DNA of 38,972 nucleotides from Thermoactinomyces mirandus (GCF_013868055.1 NZ_JACEOL010000016.1:1-38972), one strand, 5' to 3'; shown: positions 25,416 through 35,312, counted from the first letter of the stretch. A program made the numbers and translations. Notes: generated by a model from the letters alone, not told the origin.

Positions 25416-25472
25416 TTGAACAGCTTCTAACTCATCAAGCGTCATATCCCAGGTGATCCTCCTGATTTCTAA
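25416..25472 (+). pseudogene. Decayed peptide repeat (copy 2b)
   Basis: GGTGGAGGT, then TTG and a frame reading LNSF, stop, LIKRHIPGDPPDF. It keeps the KRHxxGDPP core but is interrupted by a stop codon after four residues. Confidence 0.45.
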
Positions 25473-25521
25473 ATTGAAAACTCCGCTAAAAGTTACGGAA
25501 TTTTGCCATTTCCAATATTTA

Positions 25522-25554
25522 TTCTCCCTGGTTCGGAGCCAGGGAGAATTTTTT
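25522..25554 (+). terminator. Terminator after regulator copy 2
   Basis: TTCTCCCTGG/CCAGGGAGAA stem followed by TTTTTT. Confidence 0.85.
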
Positions 25555-25607
25555 ATGGTCAAAAAAGTAAACCAGGCGCCTTTAATGGCCCTGGCAGATT
25601 CAAAGTC

Positions 25608-25706
25608 GCTTTCAAATTCCTCATAGGTACGATCAAAACAAAATATGTCATCCCGAACGACAAATTATATGATCTTGGTTTCAATTCCTTATAGGTACGA
25701 TCAAAC
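25608..25706 (-). CRISPR. Remnant of a different CRISPR array (2 repeats, 1 spacer)
   Basis: A repeat of the type GTTTCAATTCCTYATAGG... occurs at 25608-25639 (with small insertions) and 25678-25706, around a 38-nt spacer. Read on the minus strand it is GTTTGATCGTACCTATAAGG followed by AATTGAAAC, a repeat common in thermophilic Bacilli and Clostridia (subtypes I-B/III). It is unrelated to the I-D repeats here. The AT-rich stretch 25707-25915 is probably its leader, also on the minus strand; no genes of that system are in the window. Confidence 0.7.
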
Positions 25707-25920
25707 CCCAAAAAGTCTTTTTATTAAGCCATTCTACAAACAACCCTATTTTCCTCTTAACGAACTCACTTTTGGGCAAAAAAATAAAAAATCCAGTAAT
25801 GATGCGGTTTTTGGGAATTTTTATCAGAATATTTGGTGTCGTCGATCCCCCGGGTTTCCTCCTCTACTGGCGACAAATTATAACCTCAATTTATCTGAGG
25901 CATATTTTCGTTAGGGGATG

Positions 25921-26180
25921 ACTTTGCTGTGAAATTGTGTTGTCTATTTATGATATAATCGGCTTATCAAAGAGGCAGTTATTACCCTTTTCCGAACACC
26001 AGGTGCTTCGAAAAAAAGCCGGGGGTTGTTCGGAAACGCCAAAACCCTTATGAAACAAGGAAAAACTGAGCTTCCAACTGGCAAACGGCAAGGAAAATAA
26101 CTCGAAATTTTGCCCCAAAAAAGGAGGTGTTCGGAAATTGACGTAGAAGACCAGTAATAACAACGGCTACAGCGGACGCA
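25921..26180 (+). promoter_or_regulatory. CRISPR leader 7
   Basis: The cas2-start match (TTTGCTGTGAAATTGTGTTG, then TGATATAAT with hexamer 25954-25959) begins near 25921; the cas1 part is missing. The common leader follows. Confidence 0.75.
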
Positions 26181-26506
26181 GTCTAAATCAGTACACCTCA
26201 TCTAAGAGGATTGAAACTGCAATATCCGAGTTTGATATATGAGTTTGCAGAAGTCTAAATCAGTACACCTCATCTAAGAGGATTGAAACTTATGCGTTTA
26301 GGGAGAAAGCAACCGGCCGCTTTGGTCTAAATCAGTACACCTCATCTAAGAGGATTGAAACCCGAAACAATATGTTTCCCCGGTCCCGCACCGGGAAGTC
26401 TAAATCAGTACACCTCATCTAAGAGGATTGAAACGACATCGGACGGGGATATAGCAAAGCCAAAAGCCAGTCTCAATAGAAACACCTCATCCAAGAGGAT
26501 CGAAAC
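26181..26506 (+). CRISPR. CRISPR array 7 (5 repeats, 4 spacers)
   Basis: Repeats start at 26181, 26253, 26325, 26398 and 26470. Four are GTCTAAATCAGTACACCTC types as in array 2; the last is a GTCTCAATAGAAACACC type with two changes. Spacers are 35-36 nt. No trailer follows. Confidence 0.95.
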
Positions 26507-26548
26507 TACTGTAGTTAAAGTCTTGCTTTGGTTGACTGTTTCGGGAAT

Positions 26549-26590
26549 AGTCCCTTGTGAATGTATCGGGCAAGGGGCTTTTTTGTTTTT
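26549..26590 (+). terminator. Terminator after array 7
   Basis: CCCTTG and CAAGGG pair, followed by GCTTTTTTG. It separates array 7 from the cas operon. Bases 26591-26798 hold the promoter region of the WYL gene; I see no clear -35/-10 pair. Confidence 0.65.
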
Positions 26591-26798
26591 GCAAATAGGA
26601 CTACGTTAAGTGCGGGACTTTTTCATGATGAGGGATACAGAGGCGTCTGCCTGAAGTTTTCCGGAACGTTATGCCAAATTGAGGTTGGACGCATTATCCA
26701 GACTGCCTTAAACTGATAATGATCCCGAGTGCCTTTTATTACACTCCCTGGGGTAACGGGACAAGAACGATTCCAATATTTCTGAGAGGGAAGACACG

Positions 26799-27842
26799 AT
26801 GTCAAAAGTTCATCGGATTCATGCCAATTACCGCGACAGGCTGATTGAAATCATTGCCGAGTTGTTACGCGATCCCGGTCCCCACTCAATCAGGGACAAG
26901 GCCGAAAGATACGGTATTTCTCAGGAGAAGCTCCGCAAGGATCTCAATTATCTGATCAGCAAGCTTAATGATATGAACCAGAGAGAGTATATCATCCGAA
27001 GACGGGGTTATTACGAAGGCAACTTTGTGCGGGCGGTTGTCAACTTGTCCCGCGAGGTGAGGCTGTATCTGTTTCTTGCCCTTCAGCAATTGCGGCCCAT
27101 GCTGAAGGGAGGCGGGGAAAAAGCATATCAAGCGTTGTTGAACCATGTGTATTCTGTTTTAAGCGAGGAAGATGTTCGAAGATTGAAAGATTGGTCCCAT
27201 TTCTATTTTGTAAGCGAGTACGGGTATCCTCTGAACAGGAAACATTTTTACCAATCATTGCAGGAAGTGTTTGATTCGATCCGCCTCAACCGGATTTTGC
27301 GTTTTCACCATAATGGAAAAATCAAATATTTTGATCCTTATGCGGTCTATTATGCCAAGCATACATTTTACCTTATCGGAAAAACAATCATGGAATCGGA
27401 TTTCTCCGGCAACAAACTTGTGCATATGCGGCTGGACCGGATTCGGCATCTGGAGAGAACGATTCACCCGAGTCCGGAGAGAGGAAAAAAAGAAGAAGTC
27501 TGGGTGTACAAGCAGAATCATGCCCAAAAATATATAGAGAGGATGCTGGAAGCTGAACAGGGTCAGGAAAAAACGGATTATGTTATCCGGATTTATGATA
27601 GAAAGGCGTTTGAGCGGATCCGGGAAAAACAGTGGCATCCCAAACAGGAGATCCATGCAATTGATGAAGGAGGAGTGGCCGGGGAAATCATATTTCCGGA
27701 TACAACCAGCTGGCTAGAAGTCAAAAAATGGATATTGGGGTGGGGAAGTGCGGTTGAATTGATGAAGCCGGCAGAGAAACGAAAGGAAATCTGTGAAGAG
27801 ATAAAAATGATGTATCTGAAGCGGTATCGAGGCGGGATATGA
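26799..27842 (+). CDS. WYL-domain transcription regulator of the cas locus
   Basis: 347 aa. An N-terminal winged helix (about 10-70: DRLIEIIAELL, YGISQEKLRKDLNYL) is followed by a central WYL-type domain (about 160-240), in which LRFHHNGKIKYFDPYAVYYA then HTFYLIGK is the usual ligand-binding core, and a C-terminal WYL extension. Proteins of this kind often sit beside CRISPR-Cas operons and control them, binding nucleic acid or nucleotides. GAGAGGGAAG precedes the ATG. It is first in line with the cas genes, about 150 nt before cas10d. Whether it activates or represses cannot be told from sequence. Confidence 0.82.
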   Translation: MSKVHRIHANYRDRLIEIIAELLRDPGPHSIRDKAERYGISQEKLRKDLNYLISKLNDMNQREYIIRRRGYYEGNFVRAVVNLSREVRLYLFLALQQLRPMLKGGGEKAYQALLNHVYSVLSEEDVRRLKDWSHFYFVSEYGYPLNRKHFYQSLQEVFDSIRLNRILRFHHNGKIKYFDPYAVYYAKHTFYLIGKTIMESDFSGNKLVHMRLDRIRHLERTIHPSPERGKKEEVWVYKQNHAQKYIERMLEAEQGQEKTDYVIRIYDRKAFERIREKQWHPKQEIHAIDEGGVAGEIIFPDTTSWLEVKKWILGWGSAVELMKPAEKRKEICEEIKMMYLKRYRGGI

Positions 27843-27995
27843 TTGCCTGCTATTGATGCCTGCTTTTTTTGTGATTGATTTTTGTACGGAGTTTTACTCT
27901 TATTACATTTCTGCTTTTCGGAACCTTTTAATGGTTCCGTTTTCCATTTTCAGACGAATTTGAGCTATTGCCCTGCTCCGTGCCTGAAGCGGATA

Positions 27996-30980
27996 ATGGC
28001 AGTGGGGAGGTTGGAAAAATTGGAACTGCGCGAATTTAGTGACCGCTTGCTGCTTGCGTTCCAGGAGATGGATCTGTCCGAAACCATTGCAAAATCGTTC
28101 AACTATAACCCTGAACGCAACCTGCTGGATCAGTCGATGTGGGATCATATTCGCACCGGTGTGGAAGCCTGCCTGGCTCTTTTGAACTATTTAAAATCCT
28201 TCGGTTTCCATGTGGATGAAGAAGAGTTGAAGCTTGCTTTGATCGCATTCGTCCTGCACGATTTGCACAAAGAATCGTCCATCCGGAAGAAAGAAGCAAG
28301 CGAGTACGCGATCCCGCTTGAGGAAATTGAGAGGGTTTGCCGGCATCTATGCCAAACGATTGAAACAGCTGTTCCGCCTGCCAAGTTTATCCGGGCGGCC
28401 GGTGTTTCCAGTTTCTCACCCAAATTGGGCGATCTGGGAGCATTGCCCGGCGAGTGCCGATGGACCTGCATTCGCGATTGGGTCAAGCTGATGGATCAGG
28501 CTGCATCTATTACATGTATTGCCGAGTGTATGGAAAAGCGGACGATTCATAACCTGACTGAACATCTCTGTCGGCTGTTGCCGCCTAAAATCACGGAAAA
28601 TATGCGGATTGTATACCATTACGTCCAGGAGATACGCGGCATGGTTACCACGCAAATGCACAATGGCATGGCCTTGCTGATGAAACAGCATGATTATTTT
28701 CCATGGCTTCGGTTTGGGGATGGGACGCTTTACATCACGTTTGCCGGCGGAAGTTTGCCGGAAAAGAAATTGCTGATTGACGGCCTGATGAAACTGTTCT
28801 TTTGTTCCATTGCCGATGCGGCTGATCAGGTGGATCGGGAAAAGCTTTTCAACCGGGCTACCTTGCAGTGTCAGACGCTGGCGTTTCTGGTGTATTCTTC
28901 GCCGCAGGATTTTGCAAGACTGTTTCATGAGATTTTTCTCAAGGCCTCAGGCAAAAGCAAAACGTTTCCGGAAAACAGCTTCGATAAAGGCAAACTGTCT
29001 TCCTATCAGGCAAAGAGCGTGGACGAGCTGTTTGCCCGCTTTGAAATAGATCCTTCCTTTGATGAAGAGTTCCGGGAGAAATGGTACTATACTGCCCGGT
29101 ATATGGCTGCTTTGCAACGCCTGATTCAGCGTCTGGAAGGGTTGGCGCCTTCTGAATCGCTCAAGAGCCTTGCTGCCAACTTTGGTTTGCAGGCTGATGA
29201 CATTGTCCGAATGGTACCCGATACTCTTCACAGCAACAACAAGCGGTATGATGGTGCGATCTGGCTGGCTTATCGATATATCAAAAGTGCCGAAGTGGAT
29301 GGGAAACGCGCTGTTCATTTGCCGATCGAAGAGTGGCGGCTGGAGGTAAGAAAGAAGGCCGTACGCTTGCTTGAAGGAAAAATCACTCCCGAGAAAGTGA
29401 TGGAGATGATCAGTGATGAGTTGAAAATGAATGAGGATCTCAAGAGTTATTTCAGGGAGCAACTGGTGGTCTCCTGGGAGAAGAGCAGAGAGTTGAACCA
29501 TCTCGATTCCAGGAATCTGCTGAAAAAGAAAACACGGTCCCAGAAACGGATTTGCAACTTGTGCAACCGGCAGATTCTGGATGGTGTTCAGCCCAAGGTG
29601 AAAGGCCAGGTGATCCAGGACAGTGTCAACGTCTTTAGCAACCGGATCTTGCCAAAGGGATGGGTGCCCGGAAAGCGGAGTGATGTGGCAGCTTTGCACT
29701 GGTGCGGTGTGTGTTCACTGGAATTTATTTTAAGGCAAGTGTTTTCCGTTGACAGTTTTGCGGGAGGGGACAAGTCACGGCAAATTTATCTGTTTGCTTT
29801 TCCGTCCTTTCAAATTACAGAAGAAGGCTTGCTTGAGTTGCAAGAAGAGCTGAAACATTTTTTTGGAACCATTCATGTACATCGTCGGGGAAATTTCAAA
29901 CACATTTGGCAGTTTCCTTTTGTGGAAGATGATAAAGAACATCTTCGAAATCATTTGCGGGTTCATTTCCAATTGTACAGTGAATTTTTCCAGCAGGAAC
30001 TGGCAGAACGCAATCGCCCGCCCGGTACAGGAGACGTGTTAAAAGCAAGTCCGCCCGGAAATGTTTTGATGTTTACCTATGACTGTTACAGCAACACGCT
30101 TGAACGTACCCGGGAAGAGGCCTGGTTGAAGGCTCTTACGGCAGCACTTTCTCTTCACAAGCTGTATGGTTTCCGGATTTTGTTGACGGAGAAGCCGTTT
30201 GTGTTTTTGTCGGACGTGCGTGAGATTCATTATGCAATCCATCTGGATGCTCCTCCTTATAAAGTGGTCCGGCTGTTGAACGGGACCGAAAGCCGCGGGA
30301 CGGCCGACTTTGTGGTTCCGATTGAACAGGTAAGAGAGATGTTGTATCGCCTGGCCTACATCTGGGAAATTCATCAAACCGTGCATCCGATCGATTTTGC
30401 CAAGCCAACGGACAAGAATGTGTCTTCCATATTGCATCAACTGGATGTCCATCCCATGGCGGGAGCCTATTTTTTCAAGAGATTCCTGACTGAAAATCCG
30501 TCTCCAACCAACGCTTTTGAACGGTCATGCAGGGAAATTAACCAGAAACAAGGAGGAAACATAATGGGACTTGCAAGGGAAATCGCCCTGGCCTCGCTGG
30601 AGCTTTACAAGCCGGATATCTTGCACAAAGGCAGGTCGCATCGTTATGAAAACCTGTTTCGATTAGCTGTTAAGGGGATCAAGGAGAAACGGGATAAAAG
30701 CGAATTGTGCGGATTGATCACCAAAAGGCTGGAACGCCTCTCCGGTCAACAGCGTTCAGGCTATGTACCGAGAATTGATGCGACAAAGGTCATGCGGTTT
30801 GTGGATCTGGTTTATGACCGGTTTTTCATGGAAGTTTGCGGAGGGAATATTGCCAAACTCAACCAGAAACAGAACCAGTTGGCGGATGGAATTTTCTTTG
30901 AGACTCACCTTGAACGGGTAAAAGAAGTTCGAGAAAAACAGGCGGCAAAAGCCGAAAATGGCAGGAGGGATTCAGAATGA
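27996..30980 (+). CDS. cas10d: Type I-D large subunit Cas10d (Csc3)
   Basis: About 994 aa. It is the signature protein of subtype I-D: the large Cascade subunit that also carries the HD nuclease. The HD domain is N-terminal, with WDHIRTG (His51) and FVLHDLHKES (His88-Asp89). Two CxxC pairs (CNLC near 520, CGVC near 570) form a zinc finger. No GGDD cyclase motif is visible, as expected for Cas10d. The start is set at ATG 27996; TTG starts upstream (27882) and downstream (about 28020, after GGGGAGG) are possible. The stop overlaps the csc2 ATG (ATGA). Confidence 0.9.
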   Translation: MAVGRLEKLELREFSDRLLLAFQEMDLSETIAKSFNYNPERNLLDQSMWDHIRTGVEACLALLNYLKSFGFHVDEEELKLALIAFVLHDLHKESSIRKKEASEYAIPLEEIERVCRHLCQTIETAVPPAKFIRAAGVSSFSPKLGDLGALPGECRWTCIRDWVKLMDQAASITCIAECMEKRTIHNLTEHLCRLLPPKITENMRIVYHYVQEIRGMVTTQMHNGMALLMKQHDYFPWLRFGDGTLYITFAGGSLPEKKLLIDGLMKLFFCSIADAADQVDREKLFNRATLQCQTLAFLVYSSPQDFARLFHEIFLKASGKSKTFPENSFDKGKLSSYQAKSVDELFARFEIDPSFDEEFREKWYYTARYMAALQRLIQRLEGLAPSESLKSLAANFGLQADDIVRMVPDTLHSNNKRYDGAIWLAYRYIKSAEVDGKRAVHLPIEEWRLEVRKKAVRLLEGKITPEKVMEMISDELKMNEDLKSYFREQLVVSWEKSRELNHLDSRNLLKKKTRSQKRICNLCNRQILDGVQPKVKGQVIQDSVNVFSNRILPKGWVPGKRSDVAALHWCGVCSLEFILRQVFSVDSFAGGDKSRQIYLFAFPSFQITEEGLLELQEELKHFFGTIHVHRRGNFKHIWQFPFVEDDKEHLRNHLRVHFQLYSEFFQQELAERNRPPGTGDVLKASPPGNVLMFTYDCYSNTLERTREEAWLKALTAALSLHKLYGFRILLTEKPFVFLSDVREIHYAIHLDAPPYKVVRLLNGTESRGTADFVVPIEQVREMLYRLAYIWEIHQTVHPIDFAKPTDKNVSSILHQLDVHPMAGAYFFKRFLTENPSPTNAFERSCREINQKQGGNIMGLAREIALASLELYKPDILHKGRSHRYENLFRLAVKGIKEKRDKSELCGLITKRLERLSGQQRSGYVPRIDATKVMRFVDLVYDRFFMEVCGGNIAKLNQKQNQLADGIFFETHLERVKEVREKQAAKAENGRRDSE

Positions 30981-31957
30981 TTACACAAACAGGCTGGAAG
31001 GACTCTCTGGTAAAAAAAAGATTGGAAAGGCATCTCCCGAACGAGATTCCGCTTTATCCCAAAAGGCAAGCTGTTTCTTTGGTGATTGTCCGGGAGTTTG
31101 ATTCGACGGCCGTGTTGACAACGGAAGGGCAGACACTGGATGTGGAGTTGGTAAGAAGCGGGCGGAAAAACAAGGAGCTGATTTCCCGGGTACTTCTGCA
31201 AAAACGCAAACAAATTGCGCCGGAACGCCGGACAGGCCGGGCGTTTAACCGCGATCGCGGCCTCGGAGAAAAATGCGCATATATGGAACAAATGTGCGGA
31301 AGATGCCCCGACTGTCTGATATACGGGTATGCGGCAACCAGTGGTGAAGGAGCCCAGCGTTCCCGTGTGTGGACAGATTCCGGCTTTGCGATCCGTTCCT
31401 ATGATGCGATGCAAAAATCTATTACCCTGAATGCAATCAAGGACTCGACCCAGGGCGGAGTCGCCGGGAGCGCGTTTGCAGAGCGGGAACATATCCGGCC
31501 CCAGGTGTTTTTCCCCACCATTGAAACGGCCGTCGATGTTACACCTTCTGAATTCCTTTACATCTTGCGCAACATTCTGGCCACAACCCGTTACGGAGCG
31601 GAGAGCAATCGGCAGGGCTTTGTTCAAAACCATGTGGCAGCCATGCTCTTTGGCAGGGGGGAGGTGCTTTCCAATCTGGCCTTGACCCAGGGTGTGTATG
31701 ACCGGCTGTTGGAGAAAAATGGGGAAAATTTCAACGAGTTTCCGCTGGAACGCTCGGAAGTGACAGAAGCAGTGCTTGATGTGTTAAATGAGGAAGCACA
31801 TGCGTCGTATCTCCCGGTTGAGATTTGTACCGGTGAAGAACTTCAGGCATTTCTTGCAAGTGTGCGCGACCTGTGGCGAAGTGAGGAGGCGAATGAAGAA
31901 TGGCTCCGGGAACTGGAAAACGACCATCAGGCATATCTCGAAAAACTGTCCAAATAG
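30977..31957 (+). CDS. csc2: Cas7-family backbone protein Csc2
   Basis: 326 aa, with AGGAGGGA before the ATG. It forms the helical backbone that coats the crRNA in the I-D complex. A Cys-rich zinc site typical of Csc2 is visible at about 99-115 (CAYMEQMCGRCPDCLIYGY), followed by TTRYGAESNRQGFVQNHV, the conserved core. Overlaps cas10d by 4 nt, indicating translational coupling. Confidence 0.92.
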   Translation: MITQTGWKDSLVKKRLERHLPNEIPLYPKRQAVSLVIVREFDSTAVLTTEGQTLDVELVRSGRKNKELISRVLLQKRKQIAPERRTGRAFNRDRGLGEKCAYMEQMCGRCPDCLIYGYAATSGEGAQRSRVWTDSGFAIRSYDAMQKSITLNAIKDSTQGGVAGSAFAEREHIRPQVFFPTIETAVDVTPSEFLYILRNILATTRYGAESNRQGFVQNHVAAMLFGRGEVLSNLALTQGVYDRLLEKNGENFNEFPLERSEVTEAVLDVLNEEAHASYLPVEICTGEELQAFLASVRDLWRSEEANEEWLRELENDHQAYLEKLSK

Positions 31958-32607
31958 AAAAACGGTTTGCCTACCGTATTGTGATTGAGTTGGAGGATTA
32001 CCTGTTTTTCGCAAGCGCCGAGAAGGGGAAGGTTGCTGAGACCGCTCCCCTCCTCCACAATTACGCACTGGCATATGCCATGTCCTGGGCAGTTTCTCCT
32101 TACTATTACAAATACCAGGCACCGGAATACAGCCAACATCTTCAGCCTCTGAACGAAAAGGGAATCTATATCTTTCCTGCCTCAGCAACAGAAGTAACGC
32201 ACCGGCTCATGCAATATAACACCACCTCTGAATCCTTTCTGATGACTCGGGCACAAAGCCTGGGGTACCCAAACTGGGGATTTATCAAATGCATTCGGCC
32301 GGGAGCCAGATTTGAGACATATTCCTTGAGCTACAAATCACTTTCTTTTCCATCACGGATCCGCCTTGGGAAGTGGATGAGTCAGGCACGTCTGGAAGTG
32401 GAAGAGATTGCTCCTGAACCTGGAAAGGGAAAACAGAGTCCTGTCATGCTTAATGTTCAGGATCTTCCGAAGACCCCGGATTACTTTACATCCATGTACA
32501 ATGTATTGCCCACGCGGTTGGTGAAGGAAGCGGAGTGGAAGGAAGAAACAGAAGGTTACCGGGTTGGCGAGGTATTTTTGCCGGAAGCAGCATTTTGGCA
32601 GAGGTGA
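31900..32607 (+). CDS. csc1: Cas5-family subunit Csc1
   Basis: Up to 235 aa. Csc1 caps the 5' handle end of the crRNA and helps recognise the PAM. Recognised by LEDYLFFASAEKGKVAE, LLHNYALAYA and the position after csc2. The start at 31900 follows GAGGAGG but overlaps csc2 by 58 nt; the conserved part begins only near residue 23 (FAYRIVIELED), so a later non-ATG start (GTG near 31981) is possible. The end is 4 nt before cas3. Confidence 0.85.
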   Translation: MAPGTGKRPSGISRKTVQIEKRFAYRIVIELEDYLFFASAEKGKVAETAPLLHNYALAYAMSWAVSPYYYKYQAPEYSQHLQPLNEKGIYIFPASATEVTHRLMQYNTTSESFLMTRAQSLGYPNWGFIKCIRPGARFETYSLSYKSLSFPSRIRLGKWMSQARLEVEEIAPEPGKGKQSPVMLNVQDLPKTPDYFTSMYNVLPTRLVKEAEWKEETEGYRVGEVFLPEAAFWQR

Positions 32608-32611
32608 GGAC

Positions 32612-34711
32612 ATGATCCGGATTCGGGAAGAAAGAGCGAAAACATATAACTTGCCATTTATCGGAAATATTCGTCCATACGCGCACCAAGCCGTACAACT
32701 TCGGTTGGTTGATCGGGCTGTCAGGGGAAAGGGCAAGGCAATCATATGGAACAGGGCACGAACCGGAGCGGGAAAAACTCTGGCCAACTATGGCTATTTG
32801 ACTCAAAATCCCCAAATGAGAGCCCTGGGAGTCTATCCGGTAAACGAGCTTGTGAAGGATCAGTTTCAATCATTGAAACAGGGCTTGCCGCTGGGCATCT
32901 GGGATGAAATCTCTCTCTGGACTGCGGAAGAGATGCGCAAAAACCGAATGCCGGGAGAAAACAAGCTGGAACAGATCAAGCGCTTGTCTACCCCTTATCA
33001 CCGGGCCGTAATGACCAATCCGGACCACTTGATGCTGATTGCCCAGGAACGGCTGTATGCCTATCGGCAGGGTGAGCGGGTGGAAGCTTTTTACCGGCTT
33101 GGTGAATATGCCCTTCAGGTATTTGATGAATTTCATCTGTACAATATTGCACAGGTGAATTTCCTGGCGCAGTGGATGGCCTTCATGGCAGCTTCGTTTC
33201 CAAACAGGGAATTTGCATTTATGTTGTCTTCGGCAACTCCGCGGCCTGATGTGTTCCGGTTGCTTGAAGGAACGGGAATAGAGATCTGGAATGTCCAGGA
33301 AGAAACAGATCGTTGGCTGAAAGAGGAGAATCCGTCAGTATACGAAGAGAGAGTCTTTTTGGAGCCGATTCATTTGCAGGTGGTTTCAGGTTATTTGCAG
33401 GCATGGAACACCGGTGAACGAATTATGCAGAATTGGGGTGAAACAGAGTCTTATTTGTCGGAGTGGCCCGATGCGAAAGGGTTGATCATCCTCGATTCCA
33501 TACATGAAGCGCAAGTTCTGGCCAATTCATTGCGAGAAAAAGGATATGACGTCGGAGAAGTACACGGTCTGTCTGACCGTAGCCGAAGCCGGGAAGCATT
33601 GGCCAGGCAAATCACAGTGGCCACTGCAACGGTGGAAGTGGGAGTCGACTTCAAGGATGAGTTGCGCAAGGATTTCCTGATTTTTGAAGCGCGCAATGCC
33701 GGAAGCTTTATGCAACGGCTTGGCCGTATCGGCCGCGGCAGCCGCCTGAATCCTGAACCGCCGCTGCATGTCTGGGCTTATGTGCCGGGGTATGTGGCTG
33801 AGCAAATTCGGGACTGTTCCTCATCTGAAATTTCCAGGGCGGAACTGGAAGAGATGGTGACAGGGGCGTATCAAAGTTTCCAGAATTTCTCCCGCTACAT
33901 TGAAAAAGTGGGAGGAATGAACCTGGTCCACAGTCTTCATCTGCAGAAAAAGCATCATATGGATCGTGAGCAAAATCCGGCTCTTGAAACGGTAAAAGAC
34001 TTTGCCGGCCGGATGTACGGCGTCGGGTTTGAGGAAATGGAGCGCCAATATCTGAGCTGGAAACGTGAGAAACTTTTGGAGCCTGTTTTGAGTTTCCGCG
34101 GACAAAATACCCTTGAATACCAGATTCTCGGATGGGAACCTGAAGAGTCGGAGACCTTTTATCCGGATATCTGGTTTTGGGACGAAACCTCTCCAGATAT
34201 TCCCCTCAAGCGCTATGATTACAGTTTTGTGCTCAGACGTCGCCGGGTACGGTTTGTGGACAGGGAAGAGCTTGTCAAGCGAGTGAAAGAACATGTTGCC
34301 GGGCCGGAACAGGAAGAATTGTTGCAGTCTCTTAAACGGGACCATGTTCTGGGACATGCAGTTGCTTTGGGGGTTCGGGACAAGCCGGCCAGCCTTGTTT
34401 GGCGGCTTCCGTTCAAGGCATCACGCTATGCAGAACAGCTTGTTCGGCTGGATCGCCTGAGTCTTGAGTCAGATGAAAGAGACCTGAATGATCAGTTGAA
34501 CATGTTATTTCAATCCATGAGGAGAACTACCTGGATCGTCTACATTGTCAAGCGGTCAGTCAGAGAGCTGAACGATCATCTTCGCCTGCCGCCCATGTTC
34601 CGGGTGTATCCGGCTAAAACGGCACAGGGAGCGGACTGGAGCATCGCATTCAATTCTGAAGCTTTTCAACTCTGGAGTGTCTGGGAAACAGTCAAAAGTG
34701 AGGTTTTCTGA
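32612..34711 (+). CDS. cas3: Cas3 helicase (I-D, no HD domain)
   Basis: 699 aa superfamily 2 helicase that should unwind target DNA for the HD nuclease of Cas10d. Motif I (RARTGAGKTL) near residue 50, motif II (FDEFH) near 171, motif III (SSATP) near 206 and motif VI (QRLGRIGRG) near 367. No HD domain is present, which is the rule in I-D. Start at 32612 with GAGGTGAGG before it. In many I-D loci this gene precedes cas10d; here it lies after csc1. Confidence 0.9.
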   Translation: MIRIREERAKTYNLPFIGNIRPYAHQAVQLRLVDRAVRGKGKAIIWNRARTGAGKTLANYGYLTQNPQMRALGVYPVNELVKDQFQSLKQGLPLGIWDEISLWTAEEMRKNRMPGENKLEQIKRLSTPYHRAVMTNPDHLMLIAQERLYAYRQGERVEAFYRLGEYALQVFDEFHLYNIAQVNFLAQWMAFMAASFPNREFAFMLSSATPRPDVFRLLEGTGIEIWNVQEETDRWLKEENPSVYEERVFLEPIHLQVVSGYLQAWNTGERIMQNWGETESYLSEWPDAKGLIILDSIHEAQVLANSLREKGYDVGEVHGLSDRSRSREALARQITVATATVEVGVDFKDELRKDFLIFEARNAGSFMQRLGRIGRGSRLNPEPPLHVWAYVPGYVAEQIRDCSSSEISRAELEEMVTGAYQSFQNFSRYIEKVGGMNLVHSLHLQKKHHMDREQNPALETVKDFAGRMYGVGFEEMERQYLSWKREKLLEPVLSFRGQNTLEYQILGWEPEESETFYPDIWFWDETSPDIPLKRYDYSFVLRRRRVRFVDREELVKRVKEHVAGPEQEELLQSLKRDHVLGHAVALGVRDKPASLVWRLPFKASRYAEQLVRLDRLSLESDERDLNDQLNMLFQSMRRTTWIVYIVKRSVRELNDHLRLPPMFRVYPAKTAQGADWSIAFNSEAFQLWSVWETVKSEVF

Positions 34712-34712
34712 G

Positions 34713-35312
34713 ATGGAAATGATGGTGGAGGCTCATGCCATCAATGCATATATCTACTGTCCCCGCCGCTGCTATTACGAGTATGTGGAACGCGTGTTTT
34801 ATCATAATGTCTATACGATTCATGGGAAACTGCTGCATGATCATGTCGATCATGCCGGCATGGAGCATCGGGGGGAACGGCAACTCTTCCGTTCCCTTTA
34901 TCTCCGGTCCGAGAGTCTGGGGTTGTCTGTCCGGTGTGATGTCATTGAAGAGGCAGACGGTTCCGTATATCCCGTTGAGTATAAACGGGGACAACAGGCG
35001 GGCTGGGAAAACAACCACTTGCAACTTTGCGCTCAAGGATTGGCGTTGGAAGAGCGGATTGGCAGAGAAGTTGCGTTTGGATACCTCTTTTATTACGGAT
35101 CGTTCAGACGGGAAAAGGTCATGTTTGACAAGTCTTTAAGGGAGCGTACGAAGCAAGCGGTCAAAGAAATCCAGTCCCTGTATTTTCAGGATCTGCCGCC
35201 TGAAGGGATTGATGATTGGGCCAAATGCCAAAAGTGCAGTATGGCAGATTATTGCCTGCCGCAGGAAAGAGCCGGATTGAAGGGGAAAGTGCCATGGGAA
35301 CATTTTATTTGA
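34713..35312 (+). CDS. cas4: Cas4 exonuclease
   Basis: 199 aa RecB-type nuclease that trims prespacers and fixes their PAM and orientation with Cas1-Cas2. One N-terminal Cys cluster part (YIYCPRRCYYEYV) and the C-terminal CQKCSMADYC make the Fe-S site; RCDVIEEADGSVYPVEYKRG holds the catalytic Asp and E-x-K. ATG 34713 lies 1 nt after the cas3 stop; another ATG two codons later is possible. Confidence 0.92.
   Translation: MEMMVEAHAINAYIYCPRRCYYEYVERVFYHNVYTIHGKLLHDHVDHAGMEHRGERQLFRSLYLRSESLGLSVRCDVIEEADGSVYPVEYKRGQQAGWENNHLQLCAQGLALEERIGREVAFGYLFYYGSFRREKVMFDKSLRERTKQAVKEIQSLYFQDLPPEGIDDWAKCQKCSMADYCLPQERAGLKGKVPWEHFI

Noticed and set aside
27996..30980. Type III Cas10 with cyclic oligoadenylate signalling
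   Set aside because: No GGDD motif is visible and the neighbours are csc2, csc1 and a Cas3 helicase, which define I-D.
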